Shown here one piece after another: positions 32,743-44,063 of a stretch of DNA of 64,000 bases. This stretch comes from Musa acuminata AAA Group (lineage: Eukaryota > Streptophyta > Magnoliopsida > Zingiberales > Musaceae): positions 18,078,001 through 18,142,000 of the forward strand of contig NC_088355.1 in the NCBI RefSeq assembly GCF_036884655.1, read 5' to 3'. A program made the position numbers and the translations under genes. The notes under the pieces were generated by a model. The model worked only from the letters and a program-made list of their open reading frames with translations, ran no database searches and was not told the DNA's origin. How positions within the stretch are numbered: the first letter of the stretch is position 1; each line of letters opens with the position of its first letter.

Positions 32743-33864
32743 TTATTCATGAGGTGGAAGATTAAAGTGCCTAAATAAAGAGTCAAATTGTCGATGGATT
32801 TGCTGCAGCTCGGTTAGGATTTGATCTTGTCGAAGTTCAAGCCGTTCTTGTCTTTGTTCAAATCGGTCCATCCGAATCCCGATATCTTCGATGGATGATG
32901 TGTGAGTTTGCTCAACCGGATGCGTTTCCTCAAAGGGACAGATCGGAGGAGATTGGGTACTCCTAAAGACTGGGGTTTCCGGCTCTGGTTCAGGTTCAGG
33001 TTCAGGCTGAGGGGGATCAGTTCTTCTAGGCATTCTAACCCAGTTACCGTTTCTATAGTGACATCTTAGTCGGTGAAGTAGATTTTTGTTTATTATGCTG
33101 AATCTATCTGTTTTCATTACTTCTTCTTCTAGTGGTATTTGAATGTCGTAAGCTTTCATTATTCTAGTAATTATTCCACCATATGGGAGCATCATATCTT
33201 TCGTAGATAATTCTAACATGTTTTGTTGGATCAGATAGCCAAGACAAATGTCACGTCCTTTCATGATTAGGTACATAATTCCTAATTCCAATTGACTCAC
33301 TTCATCATGATGGTATTGTTTAGGAAGAATTATACTAGTCATGATATGATGAAGTATCTTAGTGTTAAAGGGCAATAGATGTTCACAACTTTTAGGAACA
33401 GATTCTATGTTAGGATTGGCAAGGATTGTTCCTAAGGCTTCAACGTAGGATGTTTCAATGGTTTTTTCATCCCATGATCCTTTAAAGTAAAGTCCTATGC
33501 TTTTCATGGGAATTCCTATCATATCACAAATGAATCTATCAGTGATTGAGATGTGTTGTCCTAAGAGATAGGTTGACATCCTATCTTCATCATCTATTTG
33601 CATGTTGTTGTAAAATAATCTAACTAGTCTAGGATAAATGGGTTCGTTGATCTGCAAAATTGGAAGTAGATTTAGGTTTGCAAACCATTGGATAGTCTCT
33701 ACATCTCTTAGTTCATTCAGATCTACGTATTTTCCCTTATTGATGCTTCTTAGTTCGAAGGAGAGAAATTTTTCAGCATGGTTTTTGGAATCAAAAAGAG
33801 TGAGATCAAACTCTTCTACTACTCTCCTCTTTCCCTTGTCCCTTGAGGATCTTCTAGATCCCAT
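32743..33864 (-). CDS. Cargo ORF2 of B1, 373-aa protein of unknown function
   Basis: An intact ORF from ATG 33864 to the stop at 32743. The N-terminus is basic (GSRRSSRDKGKRR, residues 2-14) and could be a nuclear signal. A conserved-looking core follows with EPIYPRLVRLFYNNM (about 74-88) and HISITDRFICDMIGIP. Near the C-terminus is a Pro-Glu repeat (about 285-297) and a charged, Gln-rich coiled-coil stretch (RMDRFEQRQERLELRQDQI). I see no signal peptide, membrane helix, protease, RT or integrase motif. The core resembles plant retroelement ORFs labelled env-like or putative plant transposon protein; this is recall, not a search. Its position upstream of the relict pol tail is not that of a Sirevirus env ORF. 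Frame conservation with B2 (one indel) suggests recent selection or recent origin. Confidence 0.8.
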   Translation of the reverse strand: MGSRRSSRDKGKRRVVEEFDLTLFDSKNHAEKFLSFELRSINKGKYVDLNELRDVETIQWFANLNLLPILQINEPIYPRLVRLFYNNMQIDDEDRMSTYLLGQHISITDRFICDMIGIPMKSIGLYFKGSWDEKTIETSYVEALGTILANPNIESVPKSCEHLLPFNTKILHHIMTSIILPKQYHHDEVSQLELGIMYLIMKGRDICLGYLIQQNMLELSTKDMMLPYGGIITRIMKAYDIQIPLEEEVMKTDRFSIINKNLLHRLRCHYRNGNWVRMPRRTDPPQPEPEPEPEPETPVFRSTQSPPICPFEETHPVEQTHTSSIEDIGIRMDRFEQRQERLELRQDQILTELQQIHRQFDSLFRHFNLPPHE

Positions 33865-34590
33865 AACTACTGCTGTTTAGAGGGATGATGATAAGCTAAA
33901 GTAAATGAAGAACAAAACAGAATTTAAGAGCTTCTTAGAGAGTACCTTTGTGAAATCTTCAAGAGAAGGAGGGATTCTTGATGTTTTGTTCCGAAATGGG
34001 AGGTATTTGGAAGGCTTAGAGGAGTGAAATGGGAATGGAGGAGACTTGGAAGAGTAGAGGAGGAAATGGGGGTGAGTTGGGGTCGGTTCCTTAGCCGGCC
34101 CTAGTGTGGGTTTAAAAGGCAGAGCTGCTGGCGGTTGCACCTCTGGCTGGAGCGGTGCAACCTCTGGCAACCCGTGATAGCTGGAGGTGCCACCGCCTGC
34201 AGCCAGTGAGCACCTAAGATGATTTGATTAGGGAGCCTTTGCCTTGAGGAGAGTTTCAGAGCAATTAATGTTTGTTACATGATTTCGTATGAGTTTTTAT
34301 TTAAGGAAGAAGCTCTTTGTACGATCAAGATAGATCTTTTAACGTGCATACGTATGTTTGTTTGGTATCCCTTTTAAGATCATAACATATTTAGTTTCTA
34401 CAAGAATTAATTCGTAGATGAACGGGTTTTGAAGATCAGGGGGGGAATGTGAATTTGGATATCATATGTTTCTAATAAGGTTGTATCGTATTTGTGATTT
34501 CACAACTTCCACTTGTTACTTAAGCGTTGCGAGTTCCTTTTTTATTCTTGGTTTATGACCATTGAGAGTCAAGGAGCAGAATATTATTTC
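33865..34590 (-). promoter_or_regulatory. Promoter-like region upstream of B1 ORF2
   Basis: On the minus strand a short cluster of GGCGGTTGCACC/GGTGCAACC motifs (about 34125-34195) is followed by TTTTAAA (34117-34111), a pyrimidine-rich leader (about 33960-34095) and the ORF2 ATG. The same order (palindromes, TATA-like box, leader) is seen in the LTRs. A 97-codon frame (34170-33877) spans the leader. The left edge, about 34590, is where A would continue into protease. Confidence 0.55.
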
Positions 34591-34615
34591 TTGCTCCAGC
34601 CTAGACTTTTAATTT

Positions 34616-36193
34616 TTATAGGAAGGGATGATCTTTAGGAACCCATTTGCTTTTGGGTGCCTCATAAATAGATCTACATTTTCTATCATGTTGCATAGAG
34701 TTTATCATGGTTCCTTTAGGAACCCAAATTAATTTGTTTGGACTCAATTTCCTGAATGGACAATAATGTGTCTTGTGACCAAACTTGCAACAAAAGTTGC
34801 ATTTGCTTCTAGCATGTAAGATGGGACCTTTTACAAAGGTAGTTGGATTTCGGTGAGGACTCCTCACAAATCCAATCCCACTTCTTTTGGAAGTATGACC
34901 CTTGTTTGTAAGGATCATGTTTAATGACTTGCTACCAACCTCGAATTTCTTCAAGGTGTCCTTAAGTAGCAAGTTTTCTTTTTGCATAGATTCTAAATCA
35001 TGACATTTGATACATGAATTTAAACTATCATGGTGTTCGACTTTTAACTTATCAAACTCACAAGTAAGATTATCATGTACCTTTTTTAGCAACTTGTATT
35101 TTCTATTTATAACTTTGCATTCATCAAATAAATCATGGAAGGCATTTAATAATTCATCGAAAGATAAATCAGCATCTAATAAATCCGTTACCTCCTCTTC
35201 GATGGCCATAAAGGCATAATGAGCAACTTGCTCGGTGTTGGACTCTTCTTCTTCAGATGCGCTTGCGTCATCCCATGTTGCTTGAAGAGCCTTCTTCTTT
35301 GATGTTCTTCTTTTGACTTGGGGACAATCACTCTTGTAGTGTCCCGGCTTTTTACATTCGTAGCAGATCACTTGGTCCTTCTTGGGTTCAAGTTTATTTT
35401 TCACATCGTTTTTAAACTTGTTTTTTTTGAAGAATTTTTTAAACTTTCTTGTCAAAAGTGCCAAGTCATCATCACAATCCTCATCACTTGAGTTTTCTCT
35501 CAAGTGGCATTCAGAAGTTTTAAGTGTCATATCCTTCCTGTTCTTTGGAAGGATGTCTTCTTGCTCTTCATGAGCTTTGCAAGTCATTTCGTAGGTCATT
35601 AATGACCCGATTAGTTCTTCAAGAGGGAAGTTGCGCAGATCCTTTGCCTCTTGAATGGCAGTGACTTTAGGATCCCAACTTTTAGGAAGGGATCTTAGAA
35701 TTTTATTTACGAGTTCAAAATCCGAAAAACTTTTTCCGAGTCCTTTTAGACCGTTGACGACATCCGTGAAACGGGTAAACATGTCGCCAATGGTTTCACT
35801 CGGTTTCATTCGGAAAAGTTCAAAAGAATGCAGCAACAGATTGATTTTTGACTCTTTCACTCTACTTGTGCCCTCGTGGGTCACTTCAAGTGTGTGCCAA
35901 ATATCAAAAGCAGTTTCGCAAGTTGAAACACGATTAAACTCGTTTTTATCAAGTGCGCAAAATAAGGCATTCATAGCCTTTGCATTAAGAGCGAAAGCCT
36001 TCTTTTCCAACTCATTCCAATCGATCATTGGAAGAGAAGACTTTGAAAATCCGTTTTCAACAAGGTTCCACAGTTCAAAATCCATAGAAATAAGAAAGAT
36101 CCTCATTCGGGTCTTCCAGTAAGTGTAGTCCGTTCCACTGAACATGGGTGGACATGTAATCGAATGCCCCTCTTGGTTTCCGGCGTATGCCAT
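34616..36193 (-). CDS. gag: Gag of B1, intact (525 aa)
   Basis: Full-length Sirevirus Gag on the minus strand, ATG 36193, 37 bp after the primer site. The N-terminal copia Gag domain has DYTYWKTRMRIFLISMDFELW and LPKSWDPKVTAIQEAKDL. Two CCHC knuckles are intact: CYECKKPGHYKSDC (about 277-290) and CNFCCKFGHKTHYC (about 465-478). Between them lies an acidic, heptad-rich region likely to form coiled coil. It ends in TAA at the codon where A has TAG. Gag would form particles and package B RNA; with no pol, B needs a helper. Confidence 0.93.
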   Translation of the reverse strand: MAYAGNQEGHSITCPPMFSGTDYTYWKTRMRIFLISMDFELWNLVENGFSKSSLPMIDWNELEKKAFALNAKAMNALFCALDKNEFNRVSTCETAFDIWHTLEVTHEGTSRVKESKINLLLHSFELFRMKPSETIGDMFTRFTDVVNGLKGLGKSFSDFELVNKILRSLPKSWDPKVTAIQEAKDLRNFPLEELIGSLMTYEMTCKAHEEQEDILPKNRKDMTLKTSECHLRENSSDEDCDDDLALLTRKFKKFFKKNKFKNDVKNKLEPKKDQVICYECKKPGHYKSDCPQVKRRTSKKKALQATWDDASASEEEESNTEQVAHYAFMAIEEEVTDLLDADLSFDELLNAFHDLFDECKVINRKYKLLKKVHDNLTCEFDKLKVEHHDSLNSCIKCHDLESMQKENLLLKDTLKKFEVGSKSLNMILTNKGHTSKRSGIGFVRSPHRNPTTFVKGPILHARSKCNFCCKFGHKTHYCPFRKLSPNKLIWVPKGTMINSMQHDRKCRSIYEAPKSKWVPKDHPFL

Positions 36194-36229
36194 CTCTCTT
36201 GGGTTTTAATCCTTTAGAGAGTTAACCTT

Positions 36230-36241
36230 GCTCTGATACCA
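36230..36241 (-). other. Primer binding site of B1
   Basis: GCTCTGATACCA is the complement of a perfect methionine-tRNA primer site, two bases inside the 5' LTR. Confidence 0.92.
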
Positions 36242-36243
36242 AT

Positions 36244-38492
36244 TGTTAGGATCGAGAGCACTAAGAGGGGGGGGGTGAATTAGTGCAGCGGAAATCTTAG
36301 AGCGATTAAAAAACCAAAAGCTGCGTTCGTTCAAAAACAATTATGATGCAAAAGCAAATTCTCAGTTTGTATCTAAATGCAGTTTGCGTCTAAGCGCAGA
36401 TTGCGTCTAAGCGCAGTTTTGCGTCTAAGCGCAGTTTACGTCTAAACTCAGATTTACGTCTAAACGCAGATTTACGTCTAAACGTAGATTTACGTCTAAA
36501 CACAGATTTACGTCTAAACGCAGTTTTACGTCTAAACGCAGATTTACATCTAACGCAGATTTACGTCTTAAACTCAGATTTACGTCTAAACGCAGATTTA
36601 CGTCTAAACGCAGTTTTACGTCTAGACGCAGATTTACGTCTAAACTTTGAAACTTGTTTGTATACTCGCAGAAGGCAGTATGCAGTTGAAATCAAGACAT
36701 AAACGTGAACTGAGATCTGATGATTGAGCGAGGAAAGCCGATTTACGTCTGAATGCAGTTTTACGTCTAAATGTTGAAACTCGTTCGTAAAATTGTAGAA
36801 AACAGTTTGCAGTTATCAATAGGATCAAAATGTAAGTATAAACTGCAAAGAAGCTCGTTCGTAAAAGCACGGAAGATAGTTCTGCAGAATCAAACGTAAA
36901 CGTAAACTGTAATGTATGAAAATACGAATTTACGTCTGAATGCAGATTCGGTAGAACAGCACTTAGAACTTGTTCGTGAAAGCGCAGAGAGCAGTAGTGA
37001 TGAAGGAGGTTTGCAGTAATGATAAAGTGCTCGAAAATAAACGCAAACCAGAGATTTAGAGTGGTTCGGTCAGCCTTGACCTACTCCACTTTTGGCTTCC
37101 TCCACCGACGAGGTTGCCGACGTCAACTAGGGGCCTTCCTTCAATAGGCGAAGGCCAAACTGCCCTTTTACAATTTCTCTCCTTTTGACAGGCTCAGGAG
37201 ACAACCTTTACAGGCCTTTCTCTCCTCACTTTACAACTGAAAACTTGAAGAACAGAAGGAGGAGACTTAAAGGCTTTACAACACTTTTGAGCTCTTAGAA
37301 TCACAGAAAAGATCAAGATTTCAGTGTAGGTCTGTATCTTTTCAGTGCTGAATGGGTGGGGTATTTATAGGCCCCAACCCAATTCAAAATTCGAGCTCAA
37401 AACGATCAAATCGATCAAATCCCAGAATTCTGGGATCAGGCGGTTGCACCTCTTGACTGGAGAGGTGGCACCGCCTGGCAGAGCTCGAAGACTGAGCTCA
37501 GGCGATTGCTCCTCTCTGCCTGAGCTCGAAGACTGAGCTCGATGGTTGCATCACCTGGCAGAGCTCGAAGACTGAGCTCGGTGGTTGCATCACCTGGCAG
37601 AGCTCGAAATCTGAGCTCGGTGGTTGCATCACCTGCCAGAGCTCGAAACTGAGCTCAGGCTGATGCACCTCTCTGCCAGAGCTCGAAGACTGAGCTCGGT
37701 GATCACCTGGCAGAGCTCGAGACTGAGCTCAGGCTGATGCACCTCTCTGCCTGAGCTCGAAGACTGAGCTCGGTGGTTGCATCGCCTGGCAGAGCTCGGA
37801 ACTTGAGCTCTGGCGGTGCTACCTCTTGACAGAGGAGGTTGCACCGCCCAGTCTAGCTCGAAGACTGAGCTCTGGGCGGTTGCACCTCTTGGCTGGGGTG
37901 GTTGCACCTCCCAGCCTCGCAGCCCTGGCGGTTGCACCTCCTGGCTGGGGCGGTTGCACCTCCTGGTGCAATCAGGGTCCGAATGGTTCACTCCATTCGG
38001 CCCAATTTGAATCTTTTCAGGGGCCCAATTGCCCCAAGATTAAGCTAATGGTATCACCTCCCATTTTCATGCTTAATCATCATGCTAACTACGATTAACT
38101 CTAAGACAACTTCTGCAGCTTTGCTCCGATGCGTCAATCGCTTCTTCCGGCGAGTTTCCGGCGAACTTCCGTCGATCATCCGATAAACCCTCGGTGATCC
38201 TTCTGCGGACATCCGGCATACTCCTGGACTTTGCGACGATCCACTTGGCGAGTTCCGACGAGCTTCGCTTGGCAAGCTTCTGGACTTCTCGGATCTGTTC
38301 TCGCTGAACCTCCGACGACCGTCCGAACTTCCGTCGAACTCTCGAACTCCCAACGTGATCATGATCTTGACTCCGGCGCAACACCTGCTGCTTGTCTTAC
38401 TCTCATCGTAGTTAATCCTGCACACTTATCTCAACACATAGATTAGATAACAAATGACAATTGACTTCATCATCAAAATCCGAGATTCAACA
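36244..38492 (-). repeat. 5' LTR of B1
   Basis: This 2249-bp LTR is nearly identical to 28864-31182. It is 70 bp shorter because it has fewer 18-bp units (about 36368-36650) and fewer GC-rich palindrome units (about 37438-37968). The minus-strand TATA box is at 37369-37362. Confidence 0.93.
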
Positions 38493-38497
38493 TGACA

Positions 38498-39164
38498 TAC
38501 CAGACAACATTTAATTTAGCTTTGTAATAATTGTCTAGATCAAAGTAGTTTTTAAGTGTAATTGGGTTGGAATTTAGCTAACTCAATTAGGGGCCAATTG
38601 GGCCCAAGTTTGGGCTATGTTAGGCTGAGTAAAAGGCTCAAATAGTGACTCAATAGGTGGAACCATCGATGACACAATCTTCGAGATTGTGTCAGGCGGT
38701 GGTATCGCTAGACTTGGCGATGGTACCGCCCAGTGTTAGTGTTGTAGGTGGTGGTACTGCCCAACACTAGCGGTGGTACCGCCAGTACCCGGAAGACTCA
38801 GGATAAGACTAGTTTTGGCTCCAAGTTTGAATCCATTTGGGGCCTATAAATACCCCTCTTATCCCTGGTTAACACACACAAGCATAGAGAACTTAAAAGT
38901 GGGAAAACACTATAGCAATCACTTTAGTAATCCCCTCCTCTAGTTCTAAAGTTTAGAATTCTGTTTAGGGAGGAGTGAGTGCTTGTAAGGGTTGTTTGCT
39001 AAACCCATAAAATGGAGAAGGAGGGGTGTAAAAGGATAGTTGATTTTCGCCCATTGAAAGAAGATCGTTAGTAGATGTCAGTGGCCTCGACGAAAATAGA
39101 ATCGAGAGTGGATGTAGGTCACAACGACCGAACTACTATAGAACTCGGTTTGCATTTCTATTTG
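38498..39164 (+). repeat. 3' LTR of C2, second part
   Basis: It continues the C2 LTR after B1, with a palindrome cluster (about 38660-38790), TATAAATA at 38845-38852 and the leader down to the D3 insertion point. TSD of D3 is ATTTG (39160-39164) on this side and AATTG (44502-44506) on the other. Confidence 0.85.
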
Positions 39165-39549
39165 TGTTAGAACCCTTGCAGATTCTAAACTTGGGGTTGA
39201 TCTCTTTAGGGGATCGGCCTCCTTGGAACTCTATAGGGGTTCCTCCCTCCAAGTTGCTGCTCAAAGGCTGCAGAAAAGATTCATCTATTGCTTATAAAAA
39301 GAGAAGGAATACATCGCTATTTATAGGGCTTCTAAACCCTAACTCCTAATAGGACTCCTACTTAAGACTCTTACTTCTAACCAACTCCTAGTAGGACTCC
39401 TAGTCAAGACTCCTATTCCCTTACAACTCCTAATTCTTCTCTAAGAAAACACCTCCTACATGAATGCCCCTCTCAATTAGGACTCTCCTAGCTAGAGTCC
39501 TAACAGAATGTCCCTCTCAATTAGGACTCTCCAAGCTAGAGTCCTAACA
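39165..39549 (-). repeat. 3' LTR of D3
   Basis: A 385-bp LTR with termini TGTTAGAACCC and CCTAACA on the plus strand and the minus-strand TATA region at about 39317-39326. The purine tract complement CACCCGCCCTCTTC follows. Confidence 0.88.
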
Positions 39550-39574
39550 CACCCGCCCTCTTCAAATCAGTCTT

Positions 39575-40010
39575 GTCCTCGAGGCTGATGATTCGTGAAT
39601 TCTGGGAATTTGATCTTCAAGTCGTCATAGTTCTCCCAAGTGGCATCTTCTATTGGTAGGTTCGCCCACTGTATTAGCACTTCATTAGTGGGTCATCGTC
39701 GTCGAGTCACGATCCGTCGATCAATAATGGCACTTGGCTGGGTCTGGAGTTCTCTTTGGGTAGTCATATTTGGTGGGTGGCTTTGGGCCGTCTCCAAGCA
39801 CCTATTTAAAACTTTCGTCTGGCCGTCGGTTTGTGGGTGATATGTCATACTCCTTTTCAATTTAGTACCCTGCATATGGAATAACTTTGTCTAAAATCTG
39901 CTCGTGAAGATGCAAGTAGAATTTATTGTAAGCACAATGCGTCCCTGAATCTTTTGAGTCCCAATTGTAATGAGCCATGGGGCTTGGTGCTTCCTCCAAT
40001 TTTTTTATAA
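39575..40010 (-). pseudogene. D3 integrase remnants and chromodomain
   Basis: The minus strand shows the scraps seen in D1: a segment before the zinc region, a jump to the region reading ILDKVIP in the local frame, [18 protein letters not shown], then directly [17 protein letters not shown] and the chromodomain (LPIEDATWENYDDLKI). Junctions coincide with those of D1. The longest open block is 39875-39693. Confidence 0.8.
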
Positions 40011-40660
40011 TCTTACTAGTCTCTGAATCTTCCTGTCATTCCATCTTAATATCCTTAAGAAAGTCGCTGGTCGGAAGTGAAATGGCCGAAACTTCAACTT
40101 GCTCGGGTAGCTGCGAAAGCGCATCTGCAAGAACATTCTCTTTCCCCTTTTTGTAAGTTATTTGATAATCAAATCCAAGAAGTTTTATTACCCTTTTTGC
40201 TGATCAGGGGATGATATTTTTCGCTCCAAAAAGTACTTGAGGCTTTTATGGTCGGTTTTAATTTGAAATCGTCGGCCGATCAAGTAGGGTCTCCACCTCG
40301 TTGCTGCACGCATAATGGCGAGCATGTCCTTATCATATGTTGACTTATTTTGATGGGAGGGAGATAATATCTTGCTAGTGTATATGAGTGGTCGACCATC
40401 TTGCATGAGAATGACTCCAATTCCGACTCCAGATGCGCCGGCCTCAATAATGAAGGGTCGGTTGAAATCTGGTAGTGTTAGCACCGGCGTCGTCGTCATG
40501 GCTGCCTTAAGTTTGTCGAAGGCAGTGGAGGCTCTGTCCGACCATTGGAAGACATCTTTTTTTAGTAAGGAAGTAAGTGGTGTACTGATCTCTCCATAGT
40601 TTTTCACGAACTTGCAGTAGTAGCCTGTTAAACCCAGAAAGTCATGTAGCAATTTTATGT
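40011..40660 (-). pseudogene. D3 RT connection and RNase H
   Basis: The open block 40652-40188 (154 aa) carries LHDFLGLTGYYCKFVKNYGE, the RNase H segment FIIEAGASGVGIGVILMQDG, KSTYDKDMLAIMRAATRWRP and IKTDHKSLKYFLERKISS. It breaks at about 40188 and continues in another frame to about 40030. The first catalytic Asp of RNase H appears replaced (EAGASG where related elements have a DAS-type motif). Confidence 0.82.
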
Positions 40661-41460
40661 TCCATGGGGTCAGTTAGTTTTGCATTGCTCCAATTTTGAA
40701 GGGGTCTACTGCCACACCTTCCTCTGATATGATATGCCCAAGATATTCCACCTTCTTATGAAGAAAGCAAAAATTCATAGTGGTTATTGTGTGTTCAAAA
40801 GGTGGTTTTCGGTATGTCTTCTTCGCATACTCGTATTTGATGATACCCGGATCGAAGGTCCAGCTTTGTGAAGATTTGTGCTCCCTTAGCAACTCATCTA
40901 CCATTGGAATAGGGTATTTATCCTTGATGGTTATGCCATTGAGAGCTCGGTAATCAACACATAATCGCCATATTCCATCCTTCTTTCGTATGAGGAGCAC
41001 CAGTGAAGAGTAGGGGCTGCAACTTTGTCGAATAACTCCTGTTTTGAGCATCTCTTTTACAATCCTTTCTATTTCATCCTTCTGGAGATGTGGATATTGA
41101 TATGGCTGAGCATTTGCTGGAGATTTTCCTGGAAGAATCATTATACAATGATCATGCCGACGGGTAAGAGGTAGGTTGCGCGGTTCGTCAAATATATCCG
41201 AAAATTCAACAAGCAAAGGAAATAGATTTGGATCTTCAAATTTTGTTGGCTCTCCCTTAGTTTGTTGCTCAAGTTGTACCAAAAAGCCGCTGCATGCTTT
41301 ATGCAAAACCTTCTCCATTTGTTGTGTGCAAATCGTCGTTACGTCGTCCTCACGTTTCCCGTGCAGTATCACCTGTTTCTCCTTACTATAAAATTTTATA
41401 ATTAGTTGTATAAAATTCTAAGAAATATCACCTAATGTCATCAACCATTTAATTCTGAGT
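40661..41460 (-). pseudogene. D3 reverse transcriptase, core deleted
   Basis: The open block 41372-40674 (232 aa) includes the region before RT, VLLIRKKDGIWRLCVDYRAL and [13 protein letters not shown]. It then passes through a frameshifted stretch ([14 protein letters not shown] equivalents) into KVEYLGHIISEEGVAVDPFK. The catalytic DD segment is deleted at about 40772, at the same point as in D1. Confidence 0.83.
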
Positions 41461-42788
41461 ATGGCCTCATGATCATCAAGAGGGAGGAGGAAGAAATCTG
41501 CAATTATCTCTTGGTCCTACAACAACAGTTTCACCTGCGGGCACCTATTATCACACTTCAAAATCCGTCCCTTGGCGACCTTAACGACAAACCTGCTGCA
41601 ATTCTCAATAAGTAAGTTCATATAGACAACAACCTTACTATTTAGGAAGTTATTGGTGCTGCCCGTGTCGATGAGAACAGTGATCGGTTGTTGTTTGAGA
41701 AGGCCTCCAACTTTCATCGTTTGTGGGATTGAGTAGCCAACTAGTGTATGTACCGTAACTTTGGTCGGTTGTGGCTCTTCTTCTGCATCTTCTTCTTCAT
41801 GTTCAAGGCTCTCTTTTGGATGTTCAATGACCTCTTCTTCTATCGGTTCAATCATAAGAAGTCCCCCTTTACTACAGCGATGCTCACGGCTCCACGGCTC
41901 ATCACAATGCCAACATAACCCCTTCGCATATCGCTCCCGAAGCTCTTCTCTTGTTAACCTCTTTGGTGTAGGGACTTGGTCAAAAGTAGGGGGGCTAAGG
42001 GCTTCAATATTACTGGTTGAGGAGCGACCCTAGTCCTCTGAGCTTCATGGTTCAATTGCTCCTCTTGATGTCGTGCGAAAGAGATGGCTGCCATAAGTGT
42101 ATACGGTTGTCGCGCTTTAACTTCTCCTCGGATCTCCGACTTCAAGCCCTCAATAAAGGTTCTCAATAGCTATTTTTGAGACCAATCATGAGTTTGATTA
42201 GATAACCTTTCAAAACCTGGTTTGGTACTCCCGAATGGTAGAGGTTTGTCGGATCTTTGCTAGTTGTCCGTCAATATTCTCCTAATCGGTTGGTCCGAAG
42301 CAGATCAGTAGTCCTTCTTTGAATTGTCGCCATGAAAGGACTCCATAAGTATGTTCAAACCAGTCAAACTACTGTATAGCATCCCCTTCAAGATATATAG
42401 CTATAATTTTCACCATAGATGCATCCGCGATTTTATGGTACCGAAAATATCGCTCCACGCACGAGATCCAACCAATTGGGTCTCCTTCTTCCCATCTAAG
42501 GAAGTCCACTCTCATGCATGGATAGTTGGGGTTGGTCATAGAGCTTCCCCTCTCTTGGAAGTCATATCTTTGGGCTTGGTGTGATTGGGCAAAGCTCTCT
42601 CCTTGATATGATTTCTTCGGGCTTAGTGGTCAGCCCAATCTGAGTTCGGTAAAGAGCGTCCGAATCTTATCCTCCATTCGTGCCTCCAAGGCTTCGAATT
42701 TAGCATTGATTGCCTCCTTAGATGCCATAGTATATGCCTCCAAATCTATGATGTTAAGATCTCTCTTTTGTTGTTAGGTTAAAGGCAT
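41461..42788 (-). pseudogene. D3 gag and protease, with stops and frameshifts
   Basis: Gag begins at ATG 42788 on the minus strand and has an early TAA. Blocks include SKEAINAKFEALEARMEDKI, FEHTYGVLSWRQFKEGL and the zinc-like CWHCDEPWSREHRC. The open block 41855-41517 has the acidic linker and the protease motif VLIDTGSTNNFLNSK. Confidence 0.82.
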
Positions 42789-44063
42789 GTATAGGTTGAT
42801 AGAAGTGATGGTCGAAAGGGTTGGTGGATCGGTGGATGTAGGCTACGATTTAGGCTAGTTTTGTGGCAGTTTTGGGTGTAGTTTGAGGGTGTGGTTTAGT
42901 GGAGTTTTAGGGCTATGGATGAAAGTTTTGGATCTGTGGTAGATGGCAGCAAAGGTTTGATAGAAATCAGTGGAAGTTGCAGCAAGTATGTGCTGTCTTG
43001 TAAGAGTAGAATTGTCGTCGAAGAAACAATGGTTTCTCGATGTAATTTCTACCAAAAACTTAAGAGAATCGAGGAGGGAATTGATAGCAAAATCACAGAT
43101 TATATGACAGCAAGGATGTCTAATTTAATCAAGAGAATTTCAGCAGTATAACAGCAAGAAAATTGGTGTAAGTTGCGATAGCAGAATTGTCGTCGAAAAA
43201 TTTCAACTGGTTACGATGAAAATTTGCAGCAACACAAAATTATTTTTAGAGATGAATTCCTTAATATATCAATCTTACATGGAAGCCAAGATGATCTATG
43301 AAGTGTATAAGAAATTTCATTCAAAAAAGATTGCAAATAGATGGGTTAAGGCAACAATATGCCGCTGAAATTTTCTGCGGCACAGATTTTTAAGTATAAC
43401 AGATTTGACGTAAAAGATCAGTGGTTTATATTGAGAATTTTTTGATGAAACCAAAGGAAAATCCACTGTTAGGAAGTGTCAAAGCTATCATAAAAATTTC
43501 GTAGAGATTTGGATAGAAACAATATAGTATCAAGATCAAACAAACAGTGCTATGCGGTTGAAATTTTACAATTCAGATTTTCAAGTATAGCAGATTAGAC
43601 GTAAAAGATCAATGGTTTATATTGAGAATTTTTTGAAAAAACTAAAGGGAAATCTGCTGTTAGGAAGTGTCAAAGATGTCATAAAAATTTCATAGAAATT
43701 TGGATAGAAAAAGCACAGTAGCAAGATCAAACAGATGGTGCTATGCGGTTGGAATTCCGCAATGTATCTTTCGTCGTAGAGATGAAAACTTTGTGACGAA
43801 AGGTTTATGCTGTAATATAGGAACAACTTTTTTTTTGGATTTTCGAATAAGGATAACTAAATTGCAGCAGCAGGAAGATAGGAAACTAGAACCTGTTGCA
43901 TTTCACGGGGAGATCAAAGGATGATCTACGGTGGTGGAGATGATGGCGGAATTCGGCGATGATCTTTTAAGCAATTGTGGGAATTGCTTTGGGAGGTTGT
44001 GGAGGGTTGTTGGATGGCAATGGAAGGGCAGCGAGATGCCAAGAACGCTGCTCTGATACCAGG
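42789..44063 (-). other. D3 long leader, duplicated unit and primer site
   Basis: About 1.27 kb without a gene. The roughly 200-bp unit seen in the D1 leader is present twice (around 43370-43570 and 43571-43770). The primer site complement GCTCTGATACCA is at 44050-44061. Confidence 0.75.

Larger units (their letters stand above)
28864..38492 (-). mobile_element. B1: young non-autonomous Sirevirus with cargo ORF
   Basis: B1 is a complete minus-strand element of 9.63 kb with a perfect TSD TGACA (28859-28863 and 38493-38497). From its 5' end it has LTR 36244-38492, primer site, intact gag, a cargo segment with ORF2, a short pol tail, a 3' region with PPT, and LTR 28864-31182. Protease, integrase and RT are absent. 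The LTRs differ by about seven substitutions plus repeat-number changes, so the insertion is recent. It must use enzymes in trans; A/J-type elements, with related Gag, are plausible donors (inference). Confidence 0.93.

Noticed and set aside
32743..33864. ORF2 as a true envelope glycoprotein
   Set aside because: No signal peptide, transmembrane helix or cleavage-site pattern is visible, and it lies upstream of the pol tail.
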